DNA from: Xanthomonas sp. DAR 80977
GTDB lineage: Bacteria; Pseudomonadota; Gammaproteobacteria; Xanthomonadales; Xanthomonadaceae
Reading direction: 5' to 3'
DNA length: 64,000 nt
Assembly: GCF_041240605.1 (NCBI RefSeq)
Contig: NZ_CP162487.1
Span: forward strand, 2,053,001 to 2,117,000
Of this stretch, positions 47,513-56,103 are shown in pieces (position 1 is the first letter of the stretch; every line of letters begins with the position of its first letter). Made by a program: the position numbers and the translations under genes. Under the pieces are notes generated by a model. The model did not search any database and was not told the origin of the DNA. It was given only the letters and a program-made list of their open reading frames with translations.

Positions 47513-48471
47513 GCGCGCCCGCCGCCGCCAGCGTGCCCGCCGCGCCGCTGCCGCCGCGGCGCAGGCTGCTGCAGCGCCTGCGTCGCCTGCCCGGCGCGCG
47601 CTGGGCGGTGATCGCCGCGCCGTATCTGTGGTTGTTGCTGTTCTTCGCGATCCCGTTCCTGATCGTGCTGCGCATCTCCTTCGCCGAGCAGGCGATCAGC
47701 AGCCCGCCGTACAGCGCGCTGGTAGACTACCAGGACGGCGTGCTGACGCTGAAGTTCACCCTGCAGAACTACCTGGCGCTGGTGCGCGACAACCAGTACA
47801 TCGAGGCCTACTGGGGCTCGATCAAGATCGCCGGGATCTCGACCCTGCTGACCCTGCTGATCGGCTATCCGATGGCCTACGTGATCGCGCGGCTGTCGCC
47901 GTCGGCGCGCAACATCGCGATGATGCTGGTGGTGCTGCCGTCGTGGACCTCGTTCCTGATCCGCGTCTACGCCTGGATCGGCATCCTCGACAGCAACGGC
48001 GTGCTCAACCGCGCGCTGCTGGCGCTGGGCCTGATCGAGCAGCCGCTGCGCATCCTGTACACGCCGATCGCCGCCTACATCGGCATCGTCTACTGCTATC
48101 TGCCGTTCATGGTGCTGCCGCTGTACGCGACCCTGGTCAAGCAGGACCACCGCCTGCTCGAGGCCGCCTACGACCTCGGCGCGCGGCCGTGGAAGGCGTT
48201 CTTGACCATCACCTTGCCGATGTCGCGCCCGGGCATCGTCGCCGGCTGCATGCTGGTGATGATTCCGGCGGTGGGCGAGTTCGTGATCCCGGAAATGCTC
48301 GGCGGGCCGGACACGCTGATGATCGGCCGGGTGCTGTGGGGCGAGTTCTTCAACAACCGCGACTGGCCGGCCGCCTCGGCGGTTGCGATCGCGATGCTGG
48401 CGCTGCTGATGCTGCCGATCCTGATCTTCAACCGCTACCAGCAGCGCCAGCTCGAAGGCGGCCAGGCATGA
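47509..48471 (+). CDS. potH: polyamine ABC transporter permease, PotH/PotB type
   Basis: 320 residues, six predicted helices after an Arg-rich cytosolic start. LLLFFAIPFLIVLRISFAEQ opens helix 1. The coupling EAA loop reads LEAAYDLGARPWKAFLTITLPMSRPGI, as expected for BPD permeases that dock on the ATPase. Also YPMAYVIARLSPSARN, VLPSWTSFLIRVYAWIGIL and GEFVIPEMLGGPDTLMIG, which are PotH/PotB hallmarks. The ATG overlaps the potG stop (ATGA). It forms the channel with PotI in the inner membrane. Confidence 0.93.
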   Translation: MSAPAAASVPAAPLPPRRRLLQRLRRLPGARWAVIAAPYLWLLLFFAIPFLIVLRISFAEQAISSPPYSALVDYQDGVLTLKFTLQNYLALVRDNQYIEAYWGSIKIAGISTLLTLLIGYPMAYVIARLSPSARNIAMMLVVLPSWTSFLIRVYAWIGILDSNGVLNRALLALGLIEQPLRILYTPIAAYIGIVYCYLPFMVLPLYATLVKQDHRLLEAAYDLGARPWKAFLTITLPMSRPGIVAGCMLVMIPAVGEFVIPEMLGGPDTLMIGRVLWGEFFNNRDWPAASAVAIAMLALLMLPILIFNRYQQRQLEGGQA

Positions 48472-49322
48472 GCGGCGCCGGCGCGCTGCGCGGCGGGCGG
48501 GTGCTGCGCTGGACGGTGCTGGGCGGCGGCTTCGCCTTCCTGTACCTGCCGATCCTGCTGTTGATGGTGTACTCGTTCAATGCCTCCAAGCTGGCCACGG
48601 TCTGGGCCGGGTTCTCGACCAAGTGGTACGGCGAGCTGCTGCGCGACCGGCAGATCCTGCAGGCGGCGTGGATCAGCCTGAAGGTGGCGTTCTGGACCGC
48701 CACCGCGTCGATGGTGATCGGCACGCTGGCGGCGATGGTGATGACCCGCTTCCGCCGCTTCTCCAGCAAGAGCCTGTTCGGCGCGCTGGTGACCGCGCCG
48801 CTGGTGATGCCGGAGGTGATCATCGGCCTGTCGATCATGATGATGCTGGTGTCGATGGGCGGATTGATCGGCATCCCGCCCAAGGGCGTCACCGCGATCT
48901 GGGCCGCGCACGTCACCTTCACCCTGTCCTTCGTCACCGTGGTGGTGTCCTCGCGCCTGCAGGAGCTGGACCGCTCGCTGGAAGAGGCGGCGATGGACCT
49001 GGGCGCGAACCGGCTCAAGGTGTTCTTCCTGATCACCTTGCCGATCATCGCCCCGGCGCTGGTGTCCGGCTGGCTGCTGGCCTTCACCCTGTCGCTGGAC
49101 GACGTGGTGATCGCCAACTTCGTGGCCGGGCCGAACTCGACCACGCTGCCGATGACCGTGTTCTCCTCGGTGCGGATGGGCTTGAAGCCGAAGATCAACG
49201 CGCTGGCCACGCTGATGGTGCTGGCGGTGTCGATCGCCGCCTTCCTCGGCTGGTGGCTGATGGCGCGCAGCGAGAAGCGGCGCCAGCGCGACATCCAGCT
49301 GGCGCTGCAGCAGGGCGGCTGA
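48468..49322 (+). CDS. potI: polyamine ABC transporter permease, PotI/PotC type
   Basis: 284 residues, six predicted helices. FLYLPILLLMVYSFNASKLATVWAGFSTKWYGELL is the PotI/PotC opening in outline, followed by TASMVIGTLAAMVMTRFRRFS, APLVMPEVIIGLSIMMMLV, the EAA loop EEAAMDLGANRLKVFFLITLP, and LDDVVIANFVAGPNSTTLPM. The ATG overlaps the potH stop (ATGA), so potG, potH and potI are translationally coupled. A long hairpin lies 38 bp after its stop and probably ends the transcript. Confidence 0.93.
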   Translation: MSGAGALRGGRVLRWTVLGGGFAFLYLPILLLMVYSFNASKLATVWAGFSTKWYGELLRDRQILQAAWISLKVAFWTATASMVIGTLAAMVMTRFRRFSSKSLFGALVTAPLVMPEVIIGLSIMMMLVSMGGLIGIPPKGVTAIWAAHVTFTLSFVTVVVSSRLQELDRSLEEAAMDLGANRLKVFFLITLPIIAPALVSGWLLAFTLSLDDVVIANFVAGPNSTTLPMTVFSSVRMGLKPKINALATLMVLAVSIAAFLGWWLMARSEKRRQRDIQLALQQGG

Positions 49323-49359
49323 CGGGGCGTCGAACCGGGTCTTTGTGCTCTGCCGCTTG

Positions 49360-49429
49360 TTGTGGGAGCGACTTCAGTCGCGACGGGCGTTACCGGGAAG
49401 GCCTGTCGCGACTGAAGTCGCTCCCACAA
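49360..49429. repeat. long hairpin after potI (probable terminator)
   Basis: Arms 49360-49384 and 49405-49429 are perfect 25-nt inverted copies (TTGTGGGAGCGACTTCAGTC and its inverse). Pairing can extend three more pairs with one mismatch toward a loop GTTACCGGGAAG-type. This is the same family as 4924-5001 but with GACTTCAGTC in place of GGCTTCAGCC. The following 120 bp to the dehydrogenase hold no gene. Confidence 0.85.
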
Positions 49430-49550
49430 AATCCCTACACCGGCAGCGGCCAGCGCAGAACGCTGCGGTCCATCGCGATCGCCGCATCGCCACGCCGCCG
49501 CAACCTTCGCGGCGCTAGGCTGGGCGGACTTTTTCCAGGAGTCCGTCGCG

Positions 49551-50915
49551 ATGCCTTACGACACCGTCAATCCCGCCACCGGCCAGGTCGAATACAGCCT
49601 GGAGCTGATGGATGCCGCCGCCGTCGAGCGGCGCCTGGCCGCGTCCGCGCAGGCCTTTCCCGCGTGGGCGCAGACGCCGCTGGAACAGCGCGGCGCGCTG
49701 TTGCGCCAGGTCGGCGCGCAGTTGCGCGCGCGCCGCGAGGAGATCCAGCGGGTGATGACCGCGGAGATGGGCAAGCTGCGCAAGGAGGCGCTGGCCGAGA
49801 TCGACAAGTGCGCCGACGCCTGCGACTACTACGCCGAGCACGCCGCCGACTACCTGCGCGAGCTGCCGATCGCCACCGACGCGCAGCGCAGCTACGTGCG
49901 CTACGAGCCGCTGGGCTGCGTGCTGGCGGTGATGCCGTGGAACTTCCCGATCTGGCAGGTGTTCCGCTTCCTGGCGCCGGCGCTGATGGCCGGCAACGTG
50001 GCCCTGCTCAAGCACGCCAGCAACGTGCCGCGCTGCGCCGACGCGATCCACGCCGCGCTCGCCGCCGCCGGCGTGCCGGCCGGCGTGTTCGACGTGCTGC
50101 ACATCGACAACGACCAGGCCGCCGAGGTGCTGCGCGATGCGCGCATCGCCGCGGTGACCCTGACCGGCAGCGAGCGTGCCGGCCGCTCGATCGCCGCCAA
50201 CGCCGGCGGCCAGCTGAAGAAGTGCGTGATGGAACTGGGCGGCAGCGATGCCTTCGTGGTGCTGGACGACGCCGACCTGGACCTCACCGTGGCCGCGGCG
50301 GTGAAGTCGCGCTTCGACAACGCCGGACAGACCTGCATCGCGGCCAAGCGCTTCGTGGTGGTGGAGGCGATCGCCGACGACTTCGTGCGCCGCTTCGTCG
50401 CCGCGGCGGCCGAGCGCCGGCTCGGCGATCCGCAGGACGACGCGACCACGCTGGCGCCGATGGCGCGGCAGGACCTGCGCGAGGAACTACACAAGCAGGT
50501 GCAGGCCAGTCTCGCCAAGGGCGCGGTGGCCTTGCTCGGCGGCGCGCCCGACAGCGGAACCCATGCCGGCTATCCGGCCTCGATCCTGGACAAGGTGGTG
50601 CCGGGCATGCCGGCCTACGACGAAGAGTTGTTCGGCCCGGTCGCCGCGATCCTGCGCGTGGCCGACGAGGCCGAGGCGGTGCGCGTGGCCAACGACACCA
50701 GCTTCGGCCTGGGCGGCAGCGTGTGGAGCGCCGACCCTGCGCGCGGCGAGCGCGTCGCCCGCCAGCTGCAGTGCGGCGCGGCCTTCGTCAACGCCATCGT
50801 CAAGAGCGACGTACGCCTGCCGTTCGGCGGCATCAAGCGCTCAGGCTTCGGCCGCGAACTGGCCGAGCACGGCATTCATGAGTTCATGAACATCAAGTCG
50901 GTGTATGTGGGTTGA
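49551..50915 (+). CDS. sad: NAD(P)-dependent succinate-semialdehyde dehydrogenase (Sad/YneI type)
   Basis: 454 residues, shorter ALDH subtype typical of YneI. Visible: DTVNPATGQV, YEPLGCVLAVMPWNFPIWQVFR, SERAGRSIAANAGGQLKK, catalytic Glu E228 in VMELGGSDAF, catalytic Cys C262 in NAGQTCIAAKR, EELFGPVAAILRV and VRLPFGGIKRSGFGREL. It oxidises succinate semialdehyde to succinate, the last step after GABA transamination, so it closes the polyamine route encoded upstream. ATG at 49551 follows CCAGGAG. The heptamer array begins right at its stop codon. Confidence 0.9.
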   Translation: MPYDTVNPATGQVEYSLELMDAAAVERRLAASAQAFPAWAQTPLEQRGALLRQVGAQLRARREEIQRVMTAEMGKLRKEALAEIDKCADACDYYAEHAADYLRELPIATDAQRSYVRYEPLGCVLAVMPWNFPIWQVFRFLAPALMAGNVALLKHASNVPRCADAIHAALAAAGVPAGVFDVLHIDNDQAAEVLRDARIAAVTLTGSERAGRSIAANAGGQLKKCVMELGGSDAFVVLDDADLDLTVAAAVKSRFDNAGQTCIAAKRFVVVEAIADDFVRRFVAAAAERRLGDPQDDATTLAPMARQDLREELHKQVQASLAKGAVALLGGAPDSGTHAGYPASILDKVVPGMPAYDEELFGPVAAILRVADEAEAVRVANDTSFGLGGSVWSADPARGERVARQLQCGAAFVNAIVKSDVRLPFGGIKRSGFGRELAEHGIHEFMNIKSVYVG

Positions 50916-50916
50916 A

Positions 50917-51095
50917 TCCGGGATTGGGGAGTCGGGATTGGGGATTCGCAACGGCGGATCCCGACGCCTGGGCGAAACCGCGTGGTCCCAAGGCTCCTAT
51001 CGCAGCGCTTCAAACCTGGGCCATCACGTCCTCTCTCTCAGATGGCCAGCTCCCCCGCTTTTGCGAATCCCGAATCCCCAATCCCGAATCCCGGC
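50917..51095. repeat. inverted heptamer arrays between convergent genes
   Basis: A forward array at 50917-50949 (CCGGGATTGGGGAGTCGGGA and on) starts at the sad stop codon. A reverse array at 51063-51095 (CGAATCCCGAATCCCCAATC and on) ends exactly at the TCA that is the corA stop. About 110 bp of unremarkable sequence lies between. The arrays can form a long stem and probably terminate both convergent transcripts. Confidence 0.85.
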
Positions 51096-52088
51096 TCACA
51101 ACCACCTGGCCCGCTTGAACGCCACATACAGCCCCAGGCACACCGCGGCCACGCCGCCGACCATCAGCGGGTAGGCCCAGGGCCATTCCAGTTCCGGCAT
51201 CTGCTTGAAGTTCATGCCGTACCAGCTGGTGATCAGGGTCGGGGCCGCGAGCAGCGCGGCCCAGGCGCCGAGGCGCTTGACCGTCTCGCCCTGGGCCAGG
51301 GTCACCAGCGACAGGTTCACGCTCAGCGCGGTGCCCAGCATCTCGCGCAGGGTGTCGATCGCCTCGTTGGTGCGCACCGCGTGGTCGAGCACGTCGCGCA
51401 CGTACAGCCGCACTTCGTCGGGGATCAGCGGGCCGGGGTTGCGCTTGAGGTGGGCCAGCACGTCCTGCAGCGGCGCCACGCCCAGGCGCATCTGGTTGAG
51501 CTCGCGCTTGAGTTCGTACAGGCGGATCGCGGTGTCGCGCCGGTAGGCCTCGGCGAAGATGTCCTTCTCCAGGCGCTCCAGGCTCTGCCGGAACTCGTCC
51601 AGGATCGGCTGGTAGTTGTCGACGATGTAGTCCAGCACCGCGTACAGCGCGTAGGACGGGCCGAGCTGCATCAGCGCCGCCTCGCGCTCCAGGCGTTCGC
51701 GCACCGGCGCGTACGGCAGCGACGCGCCGTGGCGCACGGTCAGCAGGAAGCGCGCGCCGAGGAAGGCGTGGGTCTCGCCGTAGACGATGCGCTCGTCGAT
51801 CACCTGCGCGGTGTGCACGGCCAGGAACAGCGAATTGCCGTAGGCCTCGACCTTGGGCCGCTGGTGCGCCTTGCGCGTGTCCTCGATCGCCAGGTCGTGC
51901 AGCTGGAATTCTTCCTTCAGCTGCTGCAGCACGTCGTCGGCGGGTTCGTACATGCCGACCCAGACGAAGCCGTCGTCGCCGGCCAGCACGTCGCTGATCT
52001 GCGCCAGGGCGATGTCGTGGCGGCGGCCGTGGCCGTCGTAGTGCACGCAATTGATGACGCAGGCGGGATTTTCGGGAACGGAGGCCAT
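51096..52088 (-). CDS. corA: magnesium/cobalt transporter CorA
   Basis: 330 residues. A large cytosolic domain with WVGMYEPADDVLQQLKEEF, HDLAIEDTRKAHQRPKVEAYG (typical CorA start) and long helices; then the CorA signature YGMNF with G291-M292-N293 at the end of transmembrane helix 1 (LLAAPTLITSWYG), and a final helix before KRARWL. It forms a pentameric channel for Mg2+ and Co2+. The start ATG 52088 lies 25 bp after the preceding gene, so it probably belongs to the corC operon, giving two genes of Mg/Co transport in one unit. Confidence 0.93.
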   Translation of the reverse strand: MASVPENPACVINCVHYDGHGRRHDIALAQISDVLAGDDGFVWVGMYEPADDVLQQLKEEFQLHDLAIEDTRKAHQRPKVEAYGNSLFLAVHTAQVIDERIVYGETHAFLGARFLLTVRHGASLPYAPVRERLEREAALMQLGPSYALYAVLDYIVDNYQPILDEFRQSLERLEKDIFAEAYRRDTAIRLYELKRELNQMRLGVAPLQDVLAHLKRNPGPLIPDEVRLYVRDVLDHAVRTNEAIDTLREMLGTALSVNLSLVTLAQGETVKRLGAWAALLAAPTLITSWYGMNFKQMPELEWPWAYPLMVGGVAAVCLGLYVAFKRARWL

Positions 52089-52113
52089 GGGCGGGAATCG
52101 TGCGCGGGCGGGA

Positions 52114-53418
52114 TCAGCGCTGCAAGCGGCGCCGCGTGAACGCCCAGGCCAGCGCCGCATGCACCGGCAGCAGCAGGGCGATCCATTGCAGGTTGAACTG
52201 CGGCTGCAGCATCGACAGCCAATGGATCAGCAGCGCCGCGCCGGCCAGGGCCACCACCGACCACAGCAGCACGCCGAACCAGCGTCCGGGCCGGCGCCCG
52301 CGCAGCTGCGCGATGGCGCCGCCGACCAGCAGCAGGCACAGCGGGTCGAGCAGCAGCAGATTGCGGTTGGCCCAGGCCGCGCGGTGGTCGCTGCAACCCC
52401 ACAGGTACAGCAGCACGCCGCCGCCGAGCGCGCACAGCAGCCAGAACGGCAGCGCCAGCGCGGCCAGCGCGCGCGGCCGCCGCGCCAGCGCGAGCACGCC
52501 GGCGGCGACCAGCAGCCCGGCCAGCAGCCACGGCCACCAGTGCCGTGCCTGTTCCGTCGGCTCCGGCGGCAGCCGCTGCGGCAGCAGCTGCTGGCGCGCC
52601 TGCACCAGTGGGCGCCCGGCGCGGTTGCGCACCTCGCCCAGGCTCTCGGCCAGGCGCATCGGCACGAACGCCTCTTCCCAGCGCGATAGCGGCTTGTCCG
52701 CGAACGGGCCCAGGCCCAGGTCGAAGCCCAGCCACATCCACGGCGCCGGCGAGGCCAGGCGCACCGATTCGCTGCGGTAGGTGTTGCCGCGCGAACGCCC
52801 GGACAGTTGCGCGTGCAGCGCGCCGTCCAGCGCCCGGTCCAGCGCGTCGCGGACCATGGTGGCGCAGTTGGCGGTGTAGTAGTCGTAGCGGTAGCGCGCG
52901 TTTTCCGGCCGCGCGCGCCAGGCCAGCGCCTGCTGCAGCGCGCGTGCCTGCGCCGGTTCCATGTCCAGCCACTGGATGTCCACGCCGCGGCCGGCGTCGC
53001 GGTACTGCGCCAGGTCGTCCTGCAAGGGCAGGGCGACCAGGTAGTACATCATGTCGCCGGCGGCGAAGCGGCTGACGAAGTCCGGCTCGCTGGGGTCGAA
53101 GAAGCCGAAGTTGTACGAGGTGGCCTGGCCGCTGCGCGGATCCACCACCACGATCGCGTCGTGGCCGAAGCGCTCGAAGAACACCTCGCCCGGCTGCATC
53201 GTGGCCACGCCGATCCGCGGCGCCGGTGCCGACGCGTCGTCGCTGGCCGGGCCGGCAACCGTCACCGCGGTGGCGGCGGGCGCCAGCGCGGGCGGCGCGG
53301 CCGGGTCCGCACTGCCGGCCTGCGCGAACGCCAGCGCCGCGCAGCAGGCCAGCAGCGCGCCCAGCAGCCATTGCGGCCAGCGACGTGCCGGCAGCGGCGA
53401 CAGCGGGCGAGCGGTCAA
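52114..53418 (-). CDS. Lnb-N/DUF4105 membrane protein
   Basis: 434 residues. Signal or anchor helix WPQWLLGALLACCAALAFAQ (about 15-34). Periplasmic domain about 65-300 of the Lnb-N/DUF4105 type: EVFFERFGHDAIVVVDP (conserved His), SYNFGFFDPSEPDFVSRFAAGD, YRYDYYTANCATMVRDALD (conserved Cys in N-C-A/S-T). Four or five helices then complete the C-terminus. The His/Cys pair and fold are shared with Lnb, the lipoprotein intramolecular acyltransferase of some Gram-positives; whether this protein acts on lipoproteins is not known. TTG start overlaps the corC stop (TTGA) with AGGAAG upstream, so it is coupled to corC. Confidence 0.78.
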   Translation of the reverse strand: MTARPLSPLPARRWPQWLLGALLACCAALAFAQAGSADPAAPPALAPAATAVTVAGPASDDASAPAPRIGVATMQPGEVFFERFGHDAIVVVDPRSGQATSYNFGFFDPSEPDFVSRFAAGDMMYYLVALPLQDDLAQYRDAGRGVDIQWLDMEPAQARALQQALAWRARPENARYRYDYYTANCATMVRDALDRALDGALHAQLSGRSRGNTYRSESVRLASPAPWMWLGFDLGLGPFADKPLSRWEEAFVPMRLAESLGEVRNRAGRPLVQARQQLLPQRLPPEPTEQARHWWPWLLAGLLVAAGVLALARRPRALAALALPFWLLCALGGGVLLYLWGCSDHRAAWANRNLLLLDPLCLLLVGGAIAQLRGRRPGRWFGVLLWSVVALAGAALLIHWLSMLQPQFNLQWIALLLPVHAALAWAFTRRRLQR

Positions 53419-54296
53419 GCGTCTTCCTGCGGGTCGGGCGGCAGGATGGTAACGTGGAAGGCCTGCACCCGGCGCGCGTCGGCGCGCGCCACGCGGAACG
53501 CGAAGCGCCCCAGGGTCAGTTCCTCGCCGGTTTCCGGCAGGTGGCCGATGGCCTCGGTGACCAGGCCGCCGACGGTGTCGTAGTCGTCGTCGGAGAAGTC
53601 GGCGCCGAAGCGTTCGTTGAAATCCTCGATCGGGGTCAGCGCGTCGACCACGTACTGGCCGTCGGCCTGCGCGGCGATCAGCGAGGCCTCGTCCTCGGCG
53701 TCGTCGTGCTCGTCGTCGATCTCGCCGACGATCTGCTCCAGCACGTCCTCGATGGTGACCAGGCCGGCGACGCCGCCGTACTCGTCGACCACGATCGCCA
53801 TGTGGTTGCGCGAGAGCCGGAACTCCTTGAGCAGCACGTTGAGCTTCTTCGACTCGGGGATCAGCACCGCCGGGCGCAGCAGTTCGCGCACCGTGCCGGG
53901 GCCGTGGTCGGCGACCACGCCGCGCAGCAGGTCCTTGGCCAGCAGGATGCCGAGGATGTCGTCCTTGTTCTCGCCATGCACCGGGAAGCGCGAGTGGCCG
54001 GATTCGACCACCTGCTTCATCAGGTCGAGGAAGCGCGATTCCACCGGCAGCGACACCATCTGCGAGCGCGAGATCATCACGTCGCCGACGGTGAGCTCGG
54101 ACACCGACAGCGCGCCTTCCATCATGCGCAGGGTGTCGGCGGCGATCAGCCCGTCGTGCTGGGCGTCGCGCAGCACCTCGACCAGGTCGTCGCGGGTGTG
54201 CGGGTCGCCGGAGAAGACCGAGCTGAGCCGTTCCAGCCAGCCGCGGCGTTTTTCGTGGGTTTCCGAAGGGGAGCTACTAGAGTCGTCTTCTGACAT
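53415..54296 (-). CDS. corC: CorC/YbeX-type CBS-domain protein (magnesium/cobalt efflux)
   Basis: 293 residues without membrane helices. Two CBS domains (about 68-190) begin at TVGDVMISRSQMVSLPV; MAIVVDEYGGVAGLVTIEDVLEQIVGEI is the hallmark of the CorC/HlyC group. The C-terminal CorC_HlyC domain (about 210-290) has DDYDTVGGLVTEAIGHLPETGE. YbeX in E. coli lies in ybeZ-ybeY-ybeX-lnt and is linked to ribosome maturation and Mg homeostasis. Here phoH(ybeZ), ybeY and corC keep that order but with other genes between. An ATG at 54296 was chosen; an in-frame earlier start at 54314 is possible. Confidence 0.92.
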   Translation of the reverse strand: MSEDDSSSSPSETHEKRRGWLERLSSVFSGDPHTRDDLVEVLRDAQHDGLIAADTLRMMEGALSVSELTVGDVMISRSQMVSLPVESRFLDLMKQVVESGHSRFPVHGENKDDILGILLAKDLLRGVVADHGPGTVRELLRPAVLIPESKKLNVLLKEFRLSRNHMAIVVDEYGGVAGLVTIEDVLEQIVGEIDDEHDDAEDEASLIAAQADGQYVVDALTPIEDFNERFGADFSDDDYDTVGGLVTEAIGHLPETGEELTLGRFAFRVARADARRVQAFHVTILPPDPQEDA

Positions 54297-54408
54297 GTTC
54301 TGTGGATACGGCACCCGGTCTGCCGGGCGATGTGCGCAAGTCTAGCAGGGCCAATGGGACAGAGCCGCGACGCCGCCGGCGGCCGGCGCGGGGCGCGCGG
54401 GCACGGGT

Positions 54409-54987
54409 TCAGCCGCCGCTGGCGGGCGTGTGCAGCGGGTCCGGCGCCGGCGCGGCGTCCGGATCCTCCGGCAGGTCCAGGCTGTAGCTGCAGCCGGCCA
54501 GGGTCTTGCCCGGATGCGACTTCACCGTGGACAGGCTGAGGATGACCGATTCGATCATCGGCTCGCCGGTCTTCGGGTCGGTCACGTCGCGGCTGACCAG
54601 CTCGCGGCCGAACATCGCCTTCTCCGGCGTGTCCACCGCCGCTTCCAGCTGCAATTGCTTGGCCAGCGGGCGCGGGTCGGCCAGGTCCAGGATCGCCATC
54701 ACGCTGGCGCCGGCCACGGCGATGCGATTGGTGCTGTGGCCGAACACCTGGATCGGCCGCACCAGCTCGTATTCGCTCATGAACAGGTTGGACTGCGGCA
54801 GCGGCCGCCAGCCCTGCGCCACCGCCTTCAGCGGATCGGCCAGCAGCGGCCCCAGCGCGGCGAAGTCGGCCACGCCCTGGCGGCATTCGAGCAGCGCCGG
54901 CAGGTCGATGGCGGGTGCGGAGGCGGGAGCGGCAGCCGCGGGCAGCGCGCACGCGAGCGCGAGCAGAACGAGCGATGGACGGATCAA
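54409..54987 (-). CDS. secreted hypothetical protein
   Basis: 192 residues. A signal peptide (MIRPSLVLLALACALPAAAAP) is followed by a small domain: ALLECRQGVADFAALGPLLADP, then NLFMSEYELVRPIQVFGHSTNRIAVAGASVMAIL in outline, KTLAGCSYSLDLP and a Pro/Ala/Asp-rich tail. Two cysteines (about 35 and 166) could form a disulfide. I do not recognise a family with a known role. It sits between ybeY and corC, where E. coli has nothing. Confidence 0.6.
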   Translation of the reverse strand: MIRPSLVLLALACALPAAAAPASAPAIDLPALLECRQGVADFAALGPLLADPLKAVAQGWRPLPQSNLFMSEYELVRPIQVFGHSTNRIAVAGASVMAILDLADPRPLAKQLQLEAAVDTPEKAMFGRELVSRDVTDPKTGEPMIESVILSLSTVKSHPGKTLAGCSYSLDLPEDPDAAPAPDPLHTPASGG

Positions 54988-55045
54988 CGCGCTGGACCTC
55001 GGGCCGGGGAACGGAGTGGCGCGGCACGGCGGCCGCGCGGCAACG

Positions 55046-55516
55046 TTAGCGCCCGCGCCAGCGCTTGACCAGCCATTGCCGCGCGCTGGACACGGTCAGC
55101 AGCGCGCTGGCCAGGTACAGCACCGACAGCGCCGCGAATGTCCCGCCGCTGTCGACCTGGGCATGCAACTGGCGGCAACACAGCCAGGCGCCGACCGACA
55201 GCGGGAACAGCAGCGCGACCCGTCCGGGATGGGCGGCGATGCGCACCGGGCCGGCGCCTGCATCCCGCTGCCGGCGCCGGTAGAGCCAGCGCCAGGCGCC
55301 GGGCGTGGTCGCCACCACCAGCACGGCCAGCCCGCCCAGCCAGGGCAGCACCTGCTCGGGCAGGCTGCCGCTGCCGGCGAACAGCGGTGCCGGACGGATC
55401 AGGCCCAGATAGACGGAAGCGGCCAGGCCGGTGCCCCATAGGGCCGCGGCGAGGCCATGCCATCGCGCTGGGTGCGGGCGGGTTTGGCGCTGTGCGGGTC
55501 GTGCTGGTTCGAACAT
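55046..55516 (-). CDS. small membrane protein, unknown
   Basis: 156 residues with about four hydrophobic stretches: GLAAALWGTGLAASVYLGLI, VLPWLGGLAVLVVATTPGAW, VALLFPLSVGAWLCCRQL and FAALSVLYLASALLTVSSA, with Arg-rich ends and an Arg-rich cytosolic loop between helices 2 and 3. The ATG at 55516 has GGAG 8 bp upstream; a TTG at 55531 is in frame. It lies 45 bp downstream of ybeY and 58 bp before the next gene, in the same direction. No function can be assigned. Confidence 0.55.
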   Translation of the reverse strand: MFEPARPAQRQTRPHPARWHGLAAALWGTGLAASVYLGLIRPAPLFAGSGSLPEQVLPWLGGLAVLVVATTPGAWRWLYRRRQRDAGAGPVRIAAHPGRVALLFPLSVGAWLCCRQLHAQVDSGGTFAALSVLYLASALLTVSSARQWLVKRWRGR

Positions 55517-55561
55517 CCGTGTCCACTCCAATGTCGAAAAATGCGCCGCGTGCGGCAGGTG

Positions 55562-56047
55562 TCAGCGTTCCCCGGCGTAGGGGTCGCCCACGCCCAGGTC
55601 GGCCAGGATCTCGCGCTCCAGTTGCTCCATCGCCTCGGCTTCCTTGTCGTCCTCGTGGTCCCAGCCGAGCAGGTGCAGCACGCCGTGCACGGTCAGGTGC
55701 GCGTAGTGGGCGTTGAGCGGCTTGTCCTGTTCGGCGGCTTCGCGCGCCACCACTGGCGCGCAGATCACCAGGTCGCCGAGCAGCGGCAGCTTGACGCCCT
55801 TGGGCAGCCCTTCGGGCAGCTCGGCCGGGAAGCTGAGCACGTTGGTGGCGTAGTCCTTGCCGCGGTAGTGGTGGTTCAGCGCACGGCCTTCCTTGGCGTC
55901 GACCAGGCGGATCGCCAGGTCGGCTTCGCGGATGCGGCCCTTCAGCGCCGCCGCCACCCACTTGCGGAAGCTCGTCGCCGCCGGCAATCCGGCGCGGGGC
56001 AGGGCGTAGCTGACGCCGACGTCGAGGTGGACCGGACCTTTGGTCAT
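55562..56047 (-). CDS. ybeY: endoribonuclease YbeY (16S rRNA maturation)
   Basis: 161 residues with the zinc motif H-x3-H-x5-H at H121, H125 and H131 ([11 protein letters not shown]) and the N-terminal [19 protein letters not shown] and [14 protein letters not shown] blocks. YbeY takes part in 16S rRNA 3'-end processing and ribosome quality control. In most gammaproteobacteria it follows phoH/ybeZ directly; here two secreted hypotheticals (56104-56976 and 57075-57632) lie between. ATG at 56047. Confidence 0.94.
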   Translation of the reverse strand: MTKGPVHLDVGVSYALPRAGLPAATSFRKWVAAALKGRIREADLAIRLVDAKEGRALNHHYRGKDYATNVLSFPAELPEGLPKGVKLPLLGDLVICAPVVAREAAEQDKPLNAHYAHLTVHGVLHLLGWDHEDDKEAEAMEQLEREILADLGVGDPYAGER

Positions 56048-56103
56048 GGCGATACCGGCATTTCAGAGCGGACAGGAGCCGACAGTATCGCGCGTGTGGC
56101 GCT

